Origin: DATEMK01 sp035275625
GTDB taxonomy: Bacteria; Bacteroidota; Bacteroidia; AKYH767-A; OLB10
DNA: 6,637 nt
Direction: 5' to 3'
Assembly (NCBI GenBank): GCA_035275625.1
Contig: DATEMK010000561.1
Span: 1-6,637 of the forward strand
Below are positions 1 to 6,174 of this stretch, piece by piece. Position 1 is the stretch's first letter. Every line of letters begins with the position of its first letter. The notes below the pieces were generated by a model that was given only the letters and a program-made list of their open reading frames with translations, was not told the origin of the DNA and ran no database searches. The position numbers and the translations under genes are program-made.

Positions 1-10
1 ATTAAAATGG

Positions 11-40
11 AACCCGCTGGAAGGCGGGTTTTGTTTTTTT
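11..40 (+). terminator. Intrinsic terminator of an upstream gene
   Basis: A perfect 7-bp stem AACCCGC (11-17) / GCGGGTT (24-30) closes a 6-base loop and is followed at once by a T-rich tract (31-40, one G). This is the classic rho-independent form and would end a plus-strand transcript entering from left of the window. The last T residues also form part of the -35-like element of the next promoter, so the end of one unit and the start of the next touch. Confidence 0.85.
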
Positions 41-69
41 GGTGAAATGGGAAATTAAAATTACTTTTG
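38..69 (+). promoter_or_regulatory. Bacteroidetes-type promoter (TTTG / TAnnTTTG)
   Basis: TTTG at 38-41 and TACTTTTG at 62-69 are separated by 20 bases. This matches the known Bacteroidetes primary-sigma consensus (-33 TTTG, -7 TAnnTTTG, spacer about 19-25). Transcription would be expected to begin near position 75. That gives the secreted-protein gene at 192 an untranslated leader of roughly 115 bases containing the stem-loop at 87-117. The match is by eye; no start site was measured. Confidence 0.6.
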
Positions 70-86
70 ATTTGATAAAACCCTTG

Positions 87-117
87 CGTCAGAGTCCCAA
101 AAATGGAGACTCTGTCG
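87..117. repeat. Imperfect palindrome / leader stem-loop
   Basis: CAGAGTC (90-96) pairs with GACTCTG (108-114). The stem extends inward by two C-G pairs (97-98 with 105-106, with A107 bulged) and outward, past a T-T mismatch, by a further CG/CG (87-88 with 116-117). The loop is A-rich (99-104). The total is about eleven base pairs. No T tract follows on either strand, so it is not an ordinary terminator. It lies inside the predicted leader of the gene at 192. It could be an mRNA-stabilising or regulatory hairpin, or one copy of a dispersed REP-like palindrome; one window cannot tell these apart. Confidence 0.55.
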
Positions 118-191
118 AGTACAAAAATTTAAAAATTATTGTAATTTTTTAAAATTCAGGACGTTTACCGTTAATAAAAACCCACTATAAG

Positions 192-1025
192 ATGAAAAAA
201 ATATTTTTACTTGCCATGATTGTGTTTACACTAAACGCGAAAGCGCAGTTTACGCTGGAGCATGTTTATGACAGCGCTGCCACCTATAACTTCTGTTCAG
301 GTAATGCCAGCCAATTAATGATAGTGAAATTTGAAGTTTCAGGGGAGCACTATGTTAAAATAAACAGATGCGGACAGGTAATAAGTGTTTATGACATGAG
401 CCATTCTTTTGTTAAAAATATTTCTCTTTCCGGATTCCCTCTTAATTGGAGTGGAACTGTTGGCGATATTTTATATTTATCAGAGAATCTGTTTGACCTG
501 GATCCGGAAATTGAATTTATGTATCTCGCAGACTCTGGGAATATTTATACGACAAATATTTATAATGAAGATGGAGCGTTGCTTTTTACTAACAATGGTT
601 ATCCAAACATAAAGCTGAATATACATTTACAGCAATATCCGATTTATAATACTTCGGCAGGAACAAAAATGATTCTTAGCTATCAAGGCGGAAAAGCAAG
701 AGTATTTGGCCTGGCAGGAACTTTATCTACCGCCATACAGGAGACAAGCGAAGAGCTTATGAACGAGCAAAGTTTAATTTCAAATGCGTATCCTAATCCA
801 ACTAAACAATTCACAACTATTGATTATGAATTGCCTGATGATATTAACCAGGGTGAAATTGTTTTCTATAATTTAACAGGTAAAGAGATAAAGCGTTTCA
901 AAGTGGATAAAACTTTTGATTCGTTGCTTATATCTACAGCTGAAATATCGGCCGGCACTTATTATTATCAATTGCAAACAAGCCGCGGAGCAAGCGGTGG
1001 AAAAAAATTAGTTGTGGTGAAATAA
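192..1025 (+). CDS. Secreted protein with T9SS type A C-terminal sorting domain
   Basis: This 277-residue protein is predicted to be exported by Sec and then passed across the outer membrane by the type IX secretion system. Residues 1-18 form a signal peptide (two Lys, hydrophobic core, A-K-A before Q19). The C-terminal part, from about residue 198 to 277, is a typical T9SS sorting domain: the N-A-Y-P-N-P motif at 198-203, 'IVFYNLTGKEI' near 223-233, an 'AGTYYYQL' strand near 254-261, and a basic end K-K-L-V-V-V-K. In known T9SS cargo this domain is cleaved and the protein is released or anchored to surface lipopolysaccharide. The middle section (about 19-190) is not a family I recognise. It looks beta-rich, with only two cysteines (C35, C60) that could form a disulphide. 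The ATG at 192 gives a good signal peptide. The gene stands alone behind its own promoter and faces DUF983. Function of the cargo part is unknown. Confidence 0.88.
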   Translation: MKKIFLLAMIVFTLNAKAQFTLEHVYDSAATYNFCSGNASQLMIVKFEVSGEHYVKINRCGQVISVYDMSHSFVKNISLSGFPLNWSGTVGDILYLSENLFDLDPEIEFMYLADSGNIYTTNIYNEDGALLFTNNGYPNIKLNIHLQQYPIYNTSAGTKMILSYQGGKARVFGLAGTLSTAIQETSEELMNEQSLISNAYPNPTKQFTTIDYELPDDINQGEIVFYNLTGKEIKRFKVDKTFDSLLISTAEISAGTYYYQLQTSRGASGGKKLVVVK

Positions 1026-1119
1026 ATTTTTTCATGCTCATTGTCTGCCTTAAGAATTACTCCATTCAATGTTTATTTTTGATTTACGGATGTTACCGGA
1101 TTTTTCGCCATTGTTTGTG

Positions 1120-1518
1120 CTATTTAGCCTGCTTCAATGTACCCGGCATAAAATAATAACAGATATAAATCCACAAGACACGTGAATACCTGAAAAGCAC
1201 GGGTGCTGTTAAGAGCAACACCAGTGTAATACTGAGCATGATCGCCCACACGTTCCATCCGCAAATGAGATACACAATCGTGAAATCTAAAACAGCGAGG
1301 CCAACGCCTAATGCATAGCTCGTATAAAGAGCGCCCCAGTAAAAACCGGGTTCGGGATTAAATGTGAGATTGCATACAGGACATAAATCAGGCATCACTG
1401 AAAGGGTTTTCAGCTTAAAAGGATTTTTGACTGTAAATAAATTTCCTTCGTGACAATGCGGGCATTTTAAATGCAGCATGGCAGAAAGCGCTCCTCGTTT
1501 TTTATTAATTGTTTGCAA
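1120..1518 (-). CDS. DUF983 family zinc-finger membrane protein
   Basis: This 132-residue protein has the DUF983 layout. Two CPxC pairs (C19-P-H-C22 and C46-P-V-C49) very probably bind one zinc ion. The conserved F-N-P-E-P-G-F-Y-W-G-A stretch follows (53-63), and then about two hydrophobic membrane segments (roughly 62-86 and 90-110). DUF983 is widespread in Bacteroidota and its biochemical role is not established. The frame opens with TTG at 1518, and an in-frame stop lies just upstream. The first ATG is codon 14 (1479). I prefer the TTG because the residues K-R-G-A-L-S-A before L-H-L-K-C-P look like the usual family N-terminus, and because a promoter box at 1552-1545 would give a leader of only about 20 bases. 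The gene is convergent with the T9SS cargo gene and divergent from the C45 gene, so it is probably monocistronic. The family call is firm; the start is less so. Confidence 0.88.
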   Translation of the reverse strand: MQTINKKRGALSAMLHLKCPHCHEGNLFTVKNPFKLKTLSVMPDLCPVCNLTFNPEPGFYWGALYTSYALGVGLAVLDFTIVYLICGWNVWAIMLSITLVLLLTAPVLFRYSRVLWIYICYYFMPGTLKQAK

Positions 1519-1544
1519 TCTTTATTTATTATTTAATATCAACA

Positions 1545-1552
1545 CAAAAGTA
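1545..1552 (-). promoter_or_regulatory. TAnnTTTG promoter box for the DUF983 gene
   Basis: Read on the minus strand, 1552-1545 is TACTTTTG, a full match to the Bacteroidetes -7 element. It ends 26 bases before the TTG start at 1518. No clear TTTG element is seen at the expected -33 distance, so the call rests on the -7 box and its position. Confidence 0.4.
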
Positions 1553-1591
1553 GGAGAAAGAAACTTCACACTCCTCCTTATTCATTATTTG

Positions 1592-1599
1592 TAAATTTG
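1592..1599 (+). promoter_or_regulatory. TAnnTTTG promoter box for the C45/CoA ligase operon
   Basis: TAAATTTG at 1592-1599 fully matches the Bacteroidetes -7 element, but it ends only one base before the first ATG (1601). Transcription starting a few bases downstream would exclude that ATG and favour the in-frame ATG at 1607 (nearly leaderless) or 1613. No good -33 TTTG is visible. Short AT-rich words of this kind also arise by chance, so confidence is moderate. Confidence 0.4.
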
Positions 1600-1600
1600 C

Positions 1601-3301
1601 ATGATTATGAAAATGAAAAAGCGGAAATGGTTCCGCATTTTTTTATGGCTTGTACTGATCTTTGTGATTTATCTCGGTTATGTCATTATTATTTTTCCAC
1701 CGAAGGTAGCTGATAAATCTGCGATGAATCTTCAGCGTTCGCAGGTTGGAAAAGATTTTTATGTGATTGGAAATAACTGGCTGAAGAAAAGTGAAACGGG
1801 ATTGTGGGAAATGTATGTGGATGGAAACGCTTTTGAACTGGGTGTAAAAAAGGGAAAACTCGCCATTGAGCTGGGCGAATTCCAGGAACAGGCATTTATT
1901 ACGCAAATTCAGAAATTAGTTCCTTCAAAACTGTGGCTGCATGTTCTCCGTCTATTTGTGGCATGGTTTAACCGCAACCTCGAAGATCATGTTACCAGTG
2001 AATACCAGAAGGAAATTTATGGCGAATCAATATATGCATCAGATAAATTTAATTTCATAGGTCCCAAATATGAACGCAAGCTTTATTATCATGCAGCGCA
2101 CGACATCGGCCATGCACTCCAGGATAAAAGACTGGTCGTGGGATGCACATCATTTGCGGCATGGAATAAAAAATCCGCTGATGGAAATTTAATTATCGCA
2201 CGTAATTTTGATTTCTATGTAGGAGATGATTTTGCAAAAAATAAAATTGTTGAATTTATACATCCTGATTCAGGGTATAAATTTATGATGGTGACCTGGG
2301 CAGGAATGATTGGCGCTGTTTCAGGAATGAATGAATACGGACTGACAGTTACCATCAATGCATCAAAAGAATCCATCCCTGCAAGTGCAGCTACTCCCAT
2401 ATCGTTAGTAGCCAGGGAAATTTTACAGTATGCAAAAAATATTTCTGAAGCTTATGCTATTGCAGAAAATAGAAAAACATTTGTGGCCGAATCCATCCTC
2501 ATCGGTTCTGCCGAAGAAAATAAAGCTGCCATCATTGAGAAGGCTCCGAAAAATATGGATTTATTTTCATCCGGAAATGATTTTCTCATTTGCCCGAATC
2601 ATTACCAGGGAGAAGCATTTACAAACGATGAGCATAATATTAAAAATATTGCAGAAAGCTCATCCAATTACCGTTTGCAAAGGATGGGGCAATTGCTCGC
2701 TGCGCATCCCGTGATAAATTATACTGCCGCTGCAGAAATTTTAAGAAACCAGGGCGGCTTAAATGACAAGAATATTGGTATGACCAATGAAAAAAATATC
2801 AACCAGCTGGTTGCTCATCACTCCATTATTTTTAAACCCCGCGAACGGCTTGTTTGGGTTTCCACATTTCCATTTCAGAGCGGGCAATTTGTTTGCTATG
2901 ATCTGAAAAAAGTATTTGCGGAAGCTGCCGGTCTAAAAACTAAAAAAGAAATTTATGAAAAAGATTTAACCATTCCTGCTGACAGTTTTTTGAATACTCC
3001 GGGTTATGCAAATTTTGTTCACTTTAAATCATTGAAAAAATTTATTGCCGAAAGATCAAAGGCAGACAGCACACTCATTCCTGATGAAACATTAACTTCT
3101 TTTATTAAAACAAATCCTGAGTGTTACATTTCCTATCAAACCACGGGTGATTATTATAAATCACATTCCGATTATACGAAAGCGATTCATTATTATTCTA
3201 TAGGTTTGAATAAAGAAATTGCAACAAAGCAGGAAAAAGATAAGATGTTTAATAATCTTTCTGATTGCATCGGGGCATGGCAAAAGCTAAACAAAAGATA
3301 A
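1601..3301 (+). CDS. Membrane-anchored C45 (penicillin acyltransferase-like) Ntn hydrolase with TPR-like tail
   Basis: This protein of up to 566 residues belongs to the C45 / acyl-CoA:6-aminopenicillanate acyltransferase-like group of N-terminal-nucleophile hydrolases, which cleave or form linear amide bonds. A basic N-terminus (K-M-K-K-R-K) and one hydrophobic helix (about 13-32) predict an N-in membrane anchor or uncleaved signal, with the rest in the periplasm. The likely nucleophile is C182 in V-V-G-C-T-S-F. It is followed by the family's R-N-F-D-F (201-205), a W-A-G-M-I-G-A-V-S-G-M-N-E-Y-G-L core (233-248) and N253. Family members usually cut themselves before this Cys, which would free the catalytic part from the anchor. 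The C-terminal G-D-Y-Y...A-I-H-Y-Y-S-I-G-L (516-536) resembles one TPR repeat. ATGs at 1601, 1607 and 1613 are all possible starts; 1601 is the outer limit. The stop overlaps the start of the CoA ligase gene (TAATG), indicating translational coupling. Substrate is unknown; it could be an amidohydrolase rather than an acyltransferase. Confidence 0.82.
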   Translation: MIMKMKKRKWFRIFLWLVLIFVIYLGYVIIIFPPKVADKSAMNLQRSQVGKDFYVIGNNWLKKSETGLWEMYVDGNAFELGVKKGKLAIELGEFQEQAFITQIQKLVPSKLWLHVLRLFVAWFNRNLEDHVTSEYQKEIYGESIYASDKFNFIGPKYERKLYYHAAHDIGHALQDKRLVVGCTSFAAWNKKSADGNLIIARNFDFYVGDDFAKNKIVEFIHPDSGYKFMMVTWAGMIGAVSGMNEYGLTVTINASKESIPASAATPISLVAREILQYAKNISEAYAIAENRKTFVAESILIGSAEENKAAIIEKAPKNMDLFSSGNDFLICPNHYQGEAFTNDEHNIKNIAESSSNYRLQRMGQLLAAHPVINYTAAAEILRNQGGLNDKNIGMTNEKNINQLVAHHSIIFKPRERLVWVSTFPFQSGQFVCYDLKKVFAEAAGLKTKKEIYEKDLTIPADSFLNTPGYANFVHFKSLKKFIAERSKADSTLIPDETLTSFIKTNPECYISYQTTGDYYKSHSDYTKAIHYYSIGLNKEIATKQEKDKMFNNLSDCIGAWQKLNKR

Positions 3302-4599
3302 TGAACATTCCTTTTATAGAATCACAATCAGCAGAACAGATAAAACTTTTCCAGGAGAAGAAGCTGGCAGATGCATTGTCTTATCTTAAAAAAAACTCTC
3401 CTTTTTACCAGCGATTATTTAAAGCTTCGCATATAAATACAGATGAAATAAAACTTATAGAGGATCTTTCAAAAATTCCGGTTACCACAAAAGATGATCT
3501 TGAAAAATATAATGATGCTTTTATTTGTGTACCCAAAAACAAAATCATTGATTACATCACGACAAGCGGAACTCTTGGCAATCCTGTAACATTTGCATTA
3601 ACCGATCATGATCTCGACCGGCTTGCGTACAATGAATCTGTTTCATTAAAATGTGCTAATGGTTCTGAAAATGAAATTTACCAGCTGATGACCACGCTTG
3701 ACAAAAGGTTCATGGCAGGGCTGGCTTATTTTCTTGGTGCGCGAAAATCAGGAGCAGGCATTGTCCGCACAGGGAATGGAATTCCGGAATTACAATGGGA
3801 TTCTGTTTTTCGCATTCAGCCTACCGCATTTATTACAGTTCCCTCCTTTCTCTTAAAGCTGGCAGAATATGCAGAAGCAAATCATATTGATTACAAAAAT
3901 TGCAGCGTCAAAAAAGCGATTTGTATCGGGGAGGCTATACGAAATCCTGATTTCACTTTAAACACCCTGGGAAAAAGAATTAAAGAAAAGTGGAATATTG
4001 AATTGTATTCCACCTATGCTTCCACGGAAATGGGAGCCGCTTTCACTGAGTGCAAAGAAGGAAAAGGCGGCCATCATCATCCTGAACTGATCATAATCGA
4101 GTTGCTTGATGAAAATGATCATCCTGTCAAAGAAGGAGAAGCCGGAGAGCTGACAATTACAACACTTGGTGTAGAAGCTATGCCATTGCTGCGCTTCAAG
4201 ACAGGAGATGTATGCACGATGAATCATGAAGTTTGTTCCTGCGGCAGAACAACTGTTCGCCTGAGCCCGATCATCGGCAGAAAAAAGCAAATGATAAAAT
4301 TAAAAGGCACAACCATTTATCCGCCTGCTTTATATGACGTCCTTAATAACATGGATGAAATAGAAAATTATGTTGTTGAAGTTTTTACTAACGACCTGGG
4401 AACAGATGAAATATTAATTAAAATAGGATGTGACGCTCCGACCGAGCATCTTGAAAAAGAAATCAAAGATCATTTCAGGGCTAAGCTTCGTGTTGCCCCG
4501 GCTATAGAATTTAAAAGCGTGAATGAGGTGAATCAATTGCAATTTCCTTCTTCTTCTAACAGAAAGCCTGTTAATTTTATTGACCGAAGGAAAAATTAA
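3301..4599 (+). CDS. Phenylacetate-CoA ligase-type (PaaK-like) acyl-activating enzyme
   Basis: This 432-residue cytoplasmic enzyme of the ANL adenylate-forming superfamily is closest in layout to PaaK-type ligases. These activate an aryl or other carboxylic acid with ATP and join it to CoA. Visible motifs, numbered from the ATG at 3301, are the phosphate loop T-T-S-G-T-L-G-N-P (87-95), Y-A-S-T-E (239-243), L-R-F-K-T-G-D (297-303), G-R-K-K-Q-M-I-K-L-K-G (326-336) and a near-terminal K422 in N-R-K-P-V in the place of the catalytic lysine. C251, H258, C312 and C314 (C-S-C-G-R) could form the zinc site I believe some relatives have; this is inference. Length is normal. The frame extends upstream to a TTG at 3265 and an ATG at 3277. 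I chose 3301 because it shares its A with the upstream stop (TAATG) and gives the usual start M-N-I-P-F-I-E. The true acid is unknown, and phenylacetate is only the family label. Co-expression with the C45 enzyme suggests a shared pathway. Confidence 0.88.
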   Translation: MNIPFIESQSAEQIKLFQEKKLADALSYLKKNSPFYQRLFKASHINTDEIKLIEDLSKIPVTTKDDLEKYNDAFICVPKNKIIDYITTSGTLGNPVTFALTDHDLDRLAYNESVSLKCANGSENEIYQLMTTLDKRFMAGLAYFLGARKSGAGIVRTGNGIPELQWDSVFRIQPTAFITVPSFLLKLAEYAEANHIDYKNCSVKKAICIGEAIRNPDFTLNTLGKRIKEKWNIELYSTYASTEMGAAFTECKEGKGGHHHPELIIIELLDENDHPVKEGEAGELTITTLGVEAMPLLRFKTGDVCTMNHEVCSCGRTTVRLSPIIGRKKQMIKLKGTTIYPPALYDVLNNMDEIENYVVEVFTNDLGTDEILIKIGCDAPTEHLEKEIKDHFRAKLRVAPAIEFKSVNEVNQLQFPSSSNRKPVNFIDRRKN

Positions 4600-4658
4600 T
4601 CAAAAACTCTTTATCAAATCTTCATTTTAAGGAGACGAAATAAACAAAAGAATTAATT

Positions 4659-4666
4659 TATATTTG
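4659..4666 (+). promoter_or_regulatory. TAnnTTTG promoter box for the secreted protein at 4694
   Basis: TATATTTG at 4659-4666 matches the Bacteroidetes -7 element and lies 27 bases before the ATG at 4694, giving a predicted leader of about 20 bases. A -33 TTTG at the usual distance is not evident. It suggests that the gene at 4694 is transcribed apart from the CoA ligase operon, although I see no terminator hairpin in 4600-4658. Confidence 0.45.
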
Positions 4667-4693
4667 CTAACTGAATAATTAAAATGTAAAAAA

Positions 4694-5338
4694 ATGAAAA
4701 AAATAATTTTAGCATTCGTTGCAATAAGCGCTTTAAACACTGCGATGGCTCAGACAGCCAAAGATTTGTTTACTACAAATGATGTTAAAATAAGCTGGCT
4801 CGGTCTTGATTTTTCACATACCAAATTAATCGGAAGCTTCAACCAGATCGGAGACGCTGTGCAGACAAGCCCTTCTGAGGTCAGAAGCAAATATTTTCCT
4901 GCATGGAACCAGCTCATTGTAAATGAACAGAAGAAATTCGATATCAAAGGAGCTTTGAGAAAAGACGACATATTCTTTGATATTGATATGATGATGGATA
5001 AAAATGCCAAAGCTCCCCTGGAACAAATGGAAGCTAATAACCCTCCCGGTTATAAGCAGGAAGATATAGCAAAATTTGTTAAAGAATATCAACTTAAAGA
5101 AAAAACAGGCATCGGGGTAGCATTTGTTGTGGAAAGCTTTAATAAAGGAGGTGAACTTGCAATAGTTCATTTTGTTGCGATAAATAATGCAACAAAAGAT
5201 ATTCTTATTTACGAACGGATAGAAGGAAAGCCCCAGGGTTTTGGAATCCGTAATTATTGGGCAGGGGCTATATTCAGCGTCATTAAAAAAATTAAAAGCG
5301 ATTACTACAAAACCTGGCAATCAAAATACGGTCAATAA
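4694..5338 (+). CDS. Secreted protein of unknown function
   Basis: I do not recognise this 214-residue protein. Residues 1-19 form a clear Sec signal peptide (K-K, hydrophobic core, A-M-A before Q20). There is no lipobox, no T9SS sorting domain and no cysteine anywhere, so a soluble periplasmic protein is the simplest reading. The mature part starts with a compact S-W-L-G-L-D-F-S-H stretch (34-42). It has a Met/Asp-rich F-F-D-I-D-M-M-M-D segment (94-102), a hydrophobic strand pair G-I-G-V-A-F-V-V-E-S-F and E-L-A-I-V-H-F-V-A-I (139-163), and an aromatic, basic end (G-I-R-N-Y-W-A-G-A-I to Y-Y-K-T-W, 184-208). The alternating strands and C-terminal helix suggest one alpha/beta domain. Its own promoter box lies just upstream, and the gene is followed by a 93-base gap before the lipoprotein gene. 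A role in the envelope is all that can be inferred. Confidence 0.8.
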   Translation: MKKIILAFVAISALNTAMAQTAKDLFTTNDVKISWLGLDFSHTKLIGSFNQIGDAVQTSPSEVRSKYFPAWNQLIVNEQKKFDIKGALRKDDIFFDIDMMMDKNAKAPLEQMEANNPPGYKQEDIAKFVKEYQLKEKTGIGVAFVVESFNKGGELAIVHFVAINNATKDILIYERIEGKPQGFGIRNYWAGAIFSVIKKIKSDYYKTWQSKYGQ

Positions 5339-5431
5339 ATATCAGTCAAACATGCGCGGAAGAATTTGTTGTATGATTAACAGAAAATAATCTGCGAACC
5401 TCAGGCTTATCTTTTTCATCGCTCTCTCCTA

Positions 5432-6151
5432 TTGTCTTCACAATCCAAATATTTTATTCCGTGGGTCTGCCTTTTTATAATGGCTTTCTTTTTACTCACT
5501 TCCTGCTCCACTTCTAACCGGGTTGCGCAAAAGATTTATGACAAGAATATAAAGGACCAGCCTTTTGATGCCATTATAGTTCCGGGTTTTCCTTATTATG
5601 AAACCGGATGGGATACTGTTTTGAATATACGAATACGCTGGGCTGATTACCTTTATAAGAAAGGATATGCCAAGAATATTATTTTTTCAGGTTCGGCAGT
5701 TTATACCAAATATGTTGAAAGTAAAGTGATGGCTATCTATGCCGAAGCATTGGGAATCCCTCCTGAACATATTTTTACAGAGCAAACCGCAGAGCATACA
5801 ACTGAAAATGTTTACTACTCTTACCGCATTGCAAAAAAACACGGGTTCACCAACATCGGACTTGCAACTGATCCGAACCAGGTTGGCAATATGCGGCATT
5901 TTATAAACAAGTATGAACTGCCGATAAAACTGCTGCCGATAGTTTATGATACACTGCGCGCTAATGAAATCCAGGAACCTGTCATTGATGCAAGCCCTGC
6001 AATAAGAGAAAATTTTGTTTCCATAGTGGAAAGGCAATCTCTTTACCACCGCATACGGGGTACTTTCGGAAAATACATTAAATGGCACAGTGAGGATTTA
6101 AAAAAGAAACGGTTTAAGAGGAGGTATAAGGACAGGATTGTTTATGATTGA
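5432..6151 (+). CDS. DUF218/YdcF-family envelope lipoprotein
   Basis: This 239-residue protein carries a DUF218 (YdcF/ElyC/SanA-type) domain. Members with studied roles affect the cell envelope, but the reaction is not settled. Family features visible are D-A-I-I-V-P-G-F-P (46-54), I-I-F-S-G-S-A-V (83-90), E97, T-E-Q-T-A-E-H-T-T-E-N (116-126) and G-L-A-T-D-P-N-Q followed by M-R-H-F (143-157). The N-terminus has K6, a hydrophobic core and the lipobox L-T-S-C (22-25), so C25 should be lipidated. The next residues (S-T-S-N-R) lack the acidic surface-export signal known in Bacteroidota, so a periplasm-facing anchor is likely. The tail (224-235) is strongly basic. The start is TTG at 5432; no ATG or GTG lies between it and the upstream in-frame stop (5378-5380). 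The first internal ATG (codon 17) would leave too short a signal peptide. The glycosylase gene follows 23 bases downstream, probably in the same transcript. Confidence 0.83.
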   Translation: MSSQSKYFIPWVCLFIMAFFLLTSCSTSNRVAQKIYDKNIKDQPFDAIIVPGFPYYETGWDTVLNIRIRWADYLYKKGYAKNIIFSGSAVYTKYVESKVMAIYAEALGIPPEHIFTEQTAEHTTENVYYSYRIAKKHGFTNIGLATDPNQVGNMRHFINKYELPIKLLPIVYDTLRANEIQEPVIDASPAIRENFVSIVERQSLYHRIRGTFGKYIKWHSEDLKKKRFKRRYKDRIVYD

Positions 6152-6174
6152 AAAGAGAATTTGTTAAAACCGAA

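Noticed and set aside
530..538. Second copy of AGACTCTG from the leader palindrome
   Set aside because: It lies inside the cargo coding region, lacks the partner arm, and an 8-base match is not significant here.
1018..1034. TGAAA / TTTCA inverted repeat at the end of the T9SS cargo gene as a terminator
   Set aside because: Only five AT-rich base pairs spanning the stop codon, with no GC stem and no T tract after the second arm; too weak to call.
3265..3300. Longer CoA ligase start (TTG 3265 or ATG 3277)
   Set aside because: The added residues come from the out-of-frame end of the C45 gene and are not family-like; the TAATG overlap at 3299-3303 is the better start.
3958..4290. 110-codon minus-strand frame inside the CoA ligase gene
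   Set aside because: It is antisense to strongly conserved adenylation motifs, has no recognisable domain and is best explained as a shadow of the real gene.
4826..5320. 164-codon minus-strand frame opposite the secreted protein
   Set aside because: The plus-strand frame has a proper signal peptide and promoter box. The minus product is rich in Phe, Cys and Ile in the way typical of antisense translation of AT-rich genes.
5381..5394. CAGA / TCTG hairpin after the secreted protein gene
   Set aside because: Four base pairs without a T tract; expected by chance.
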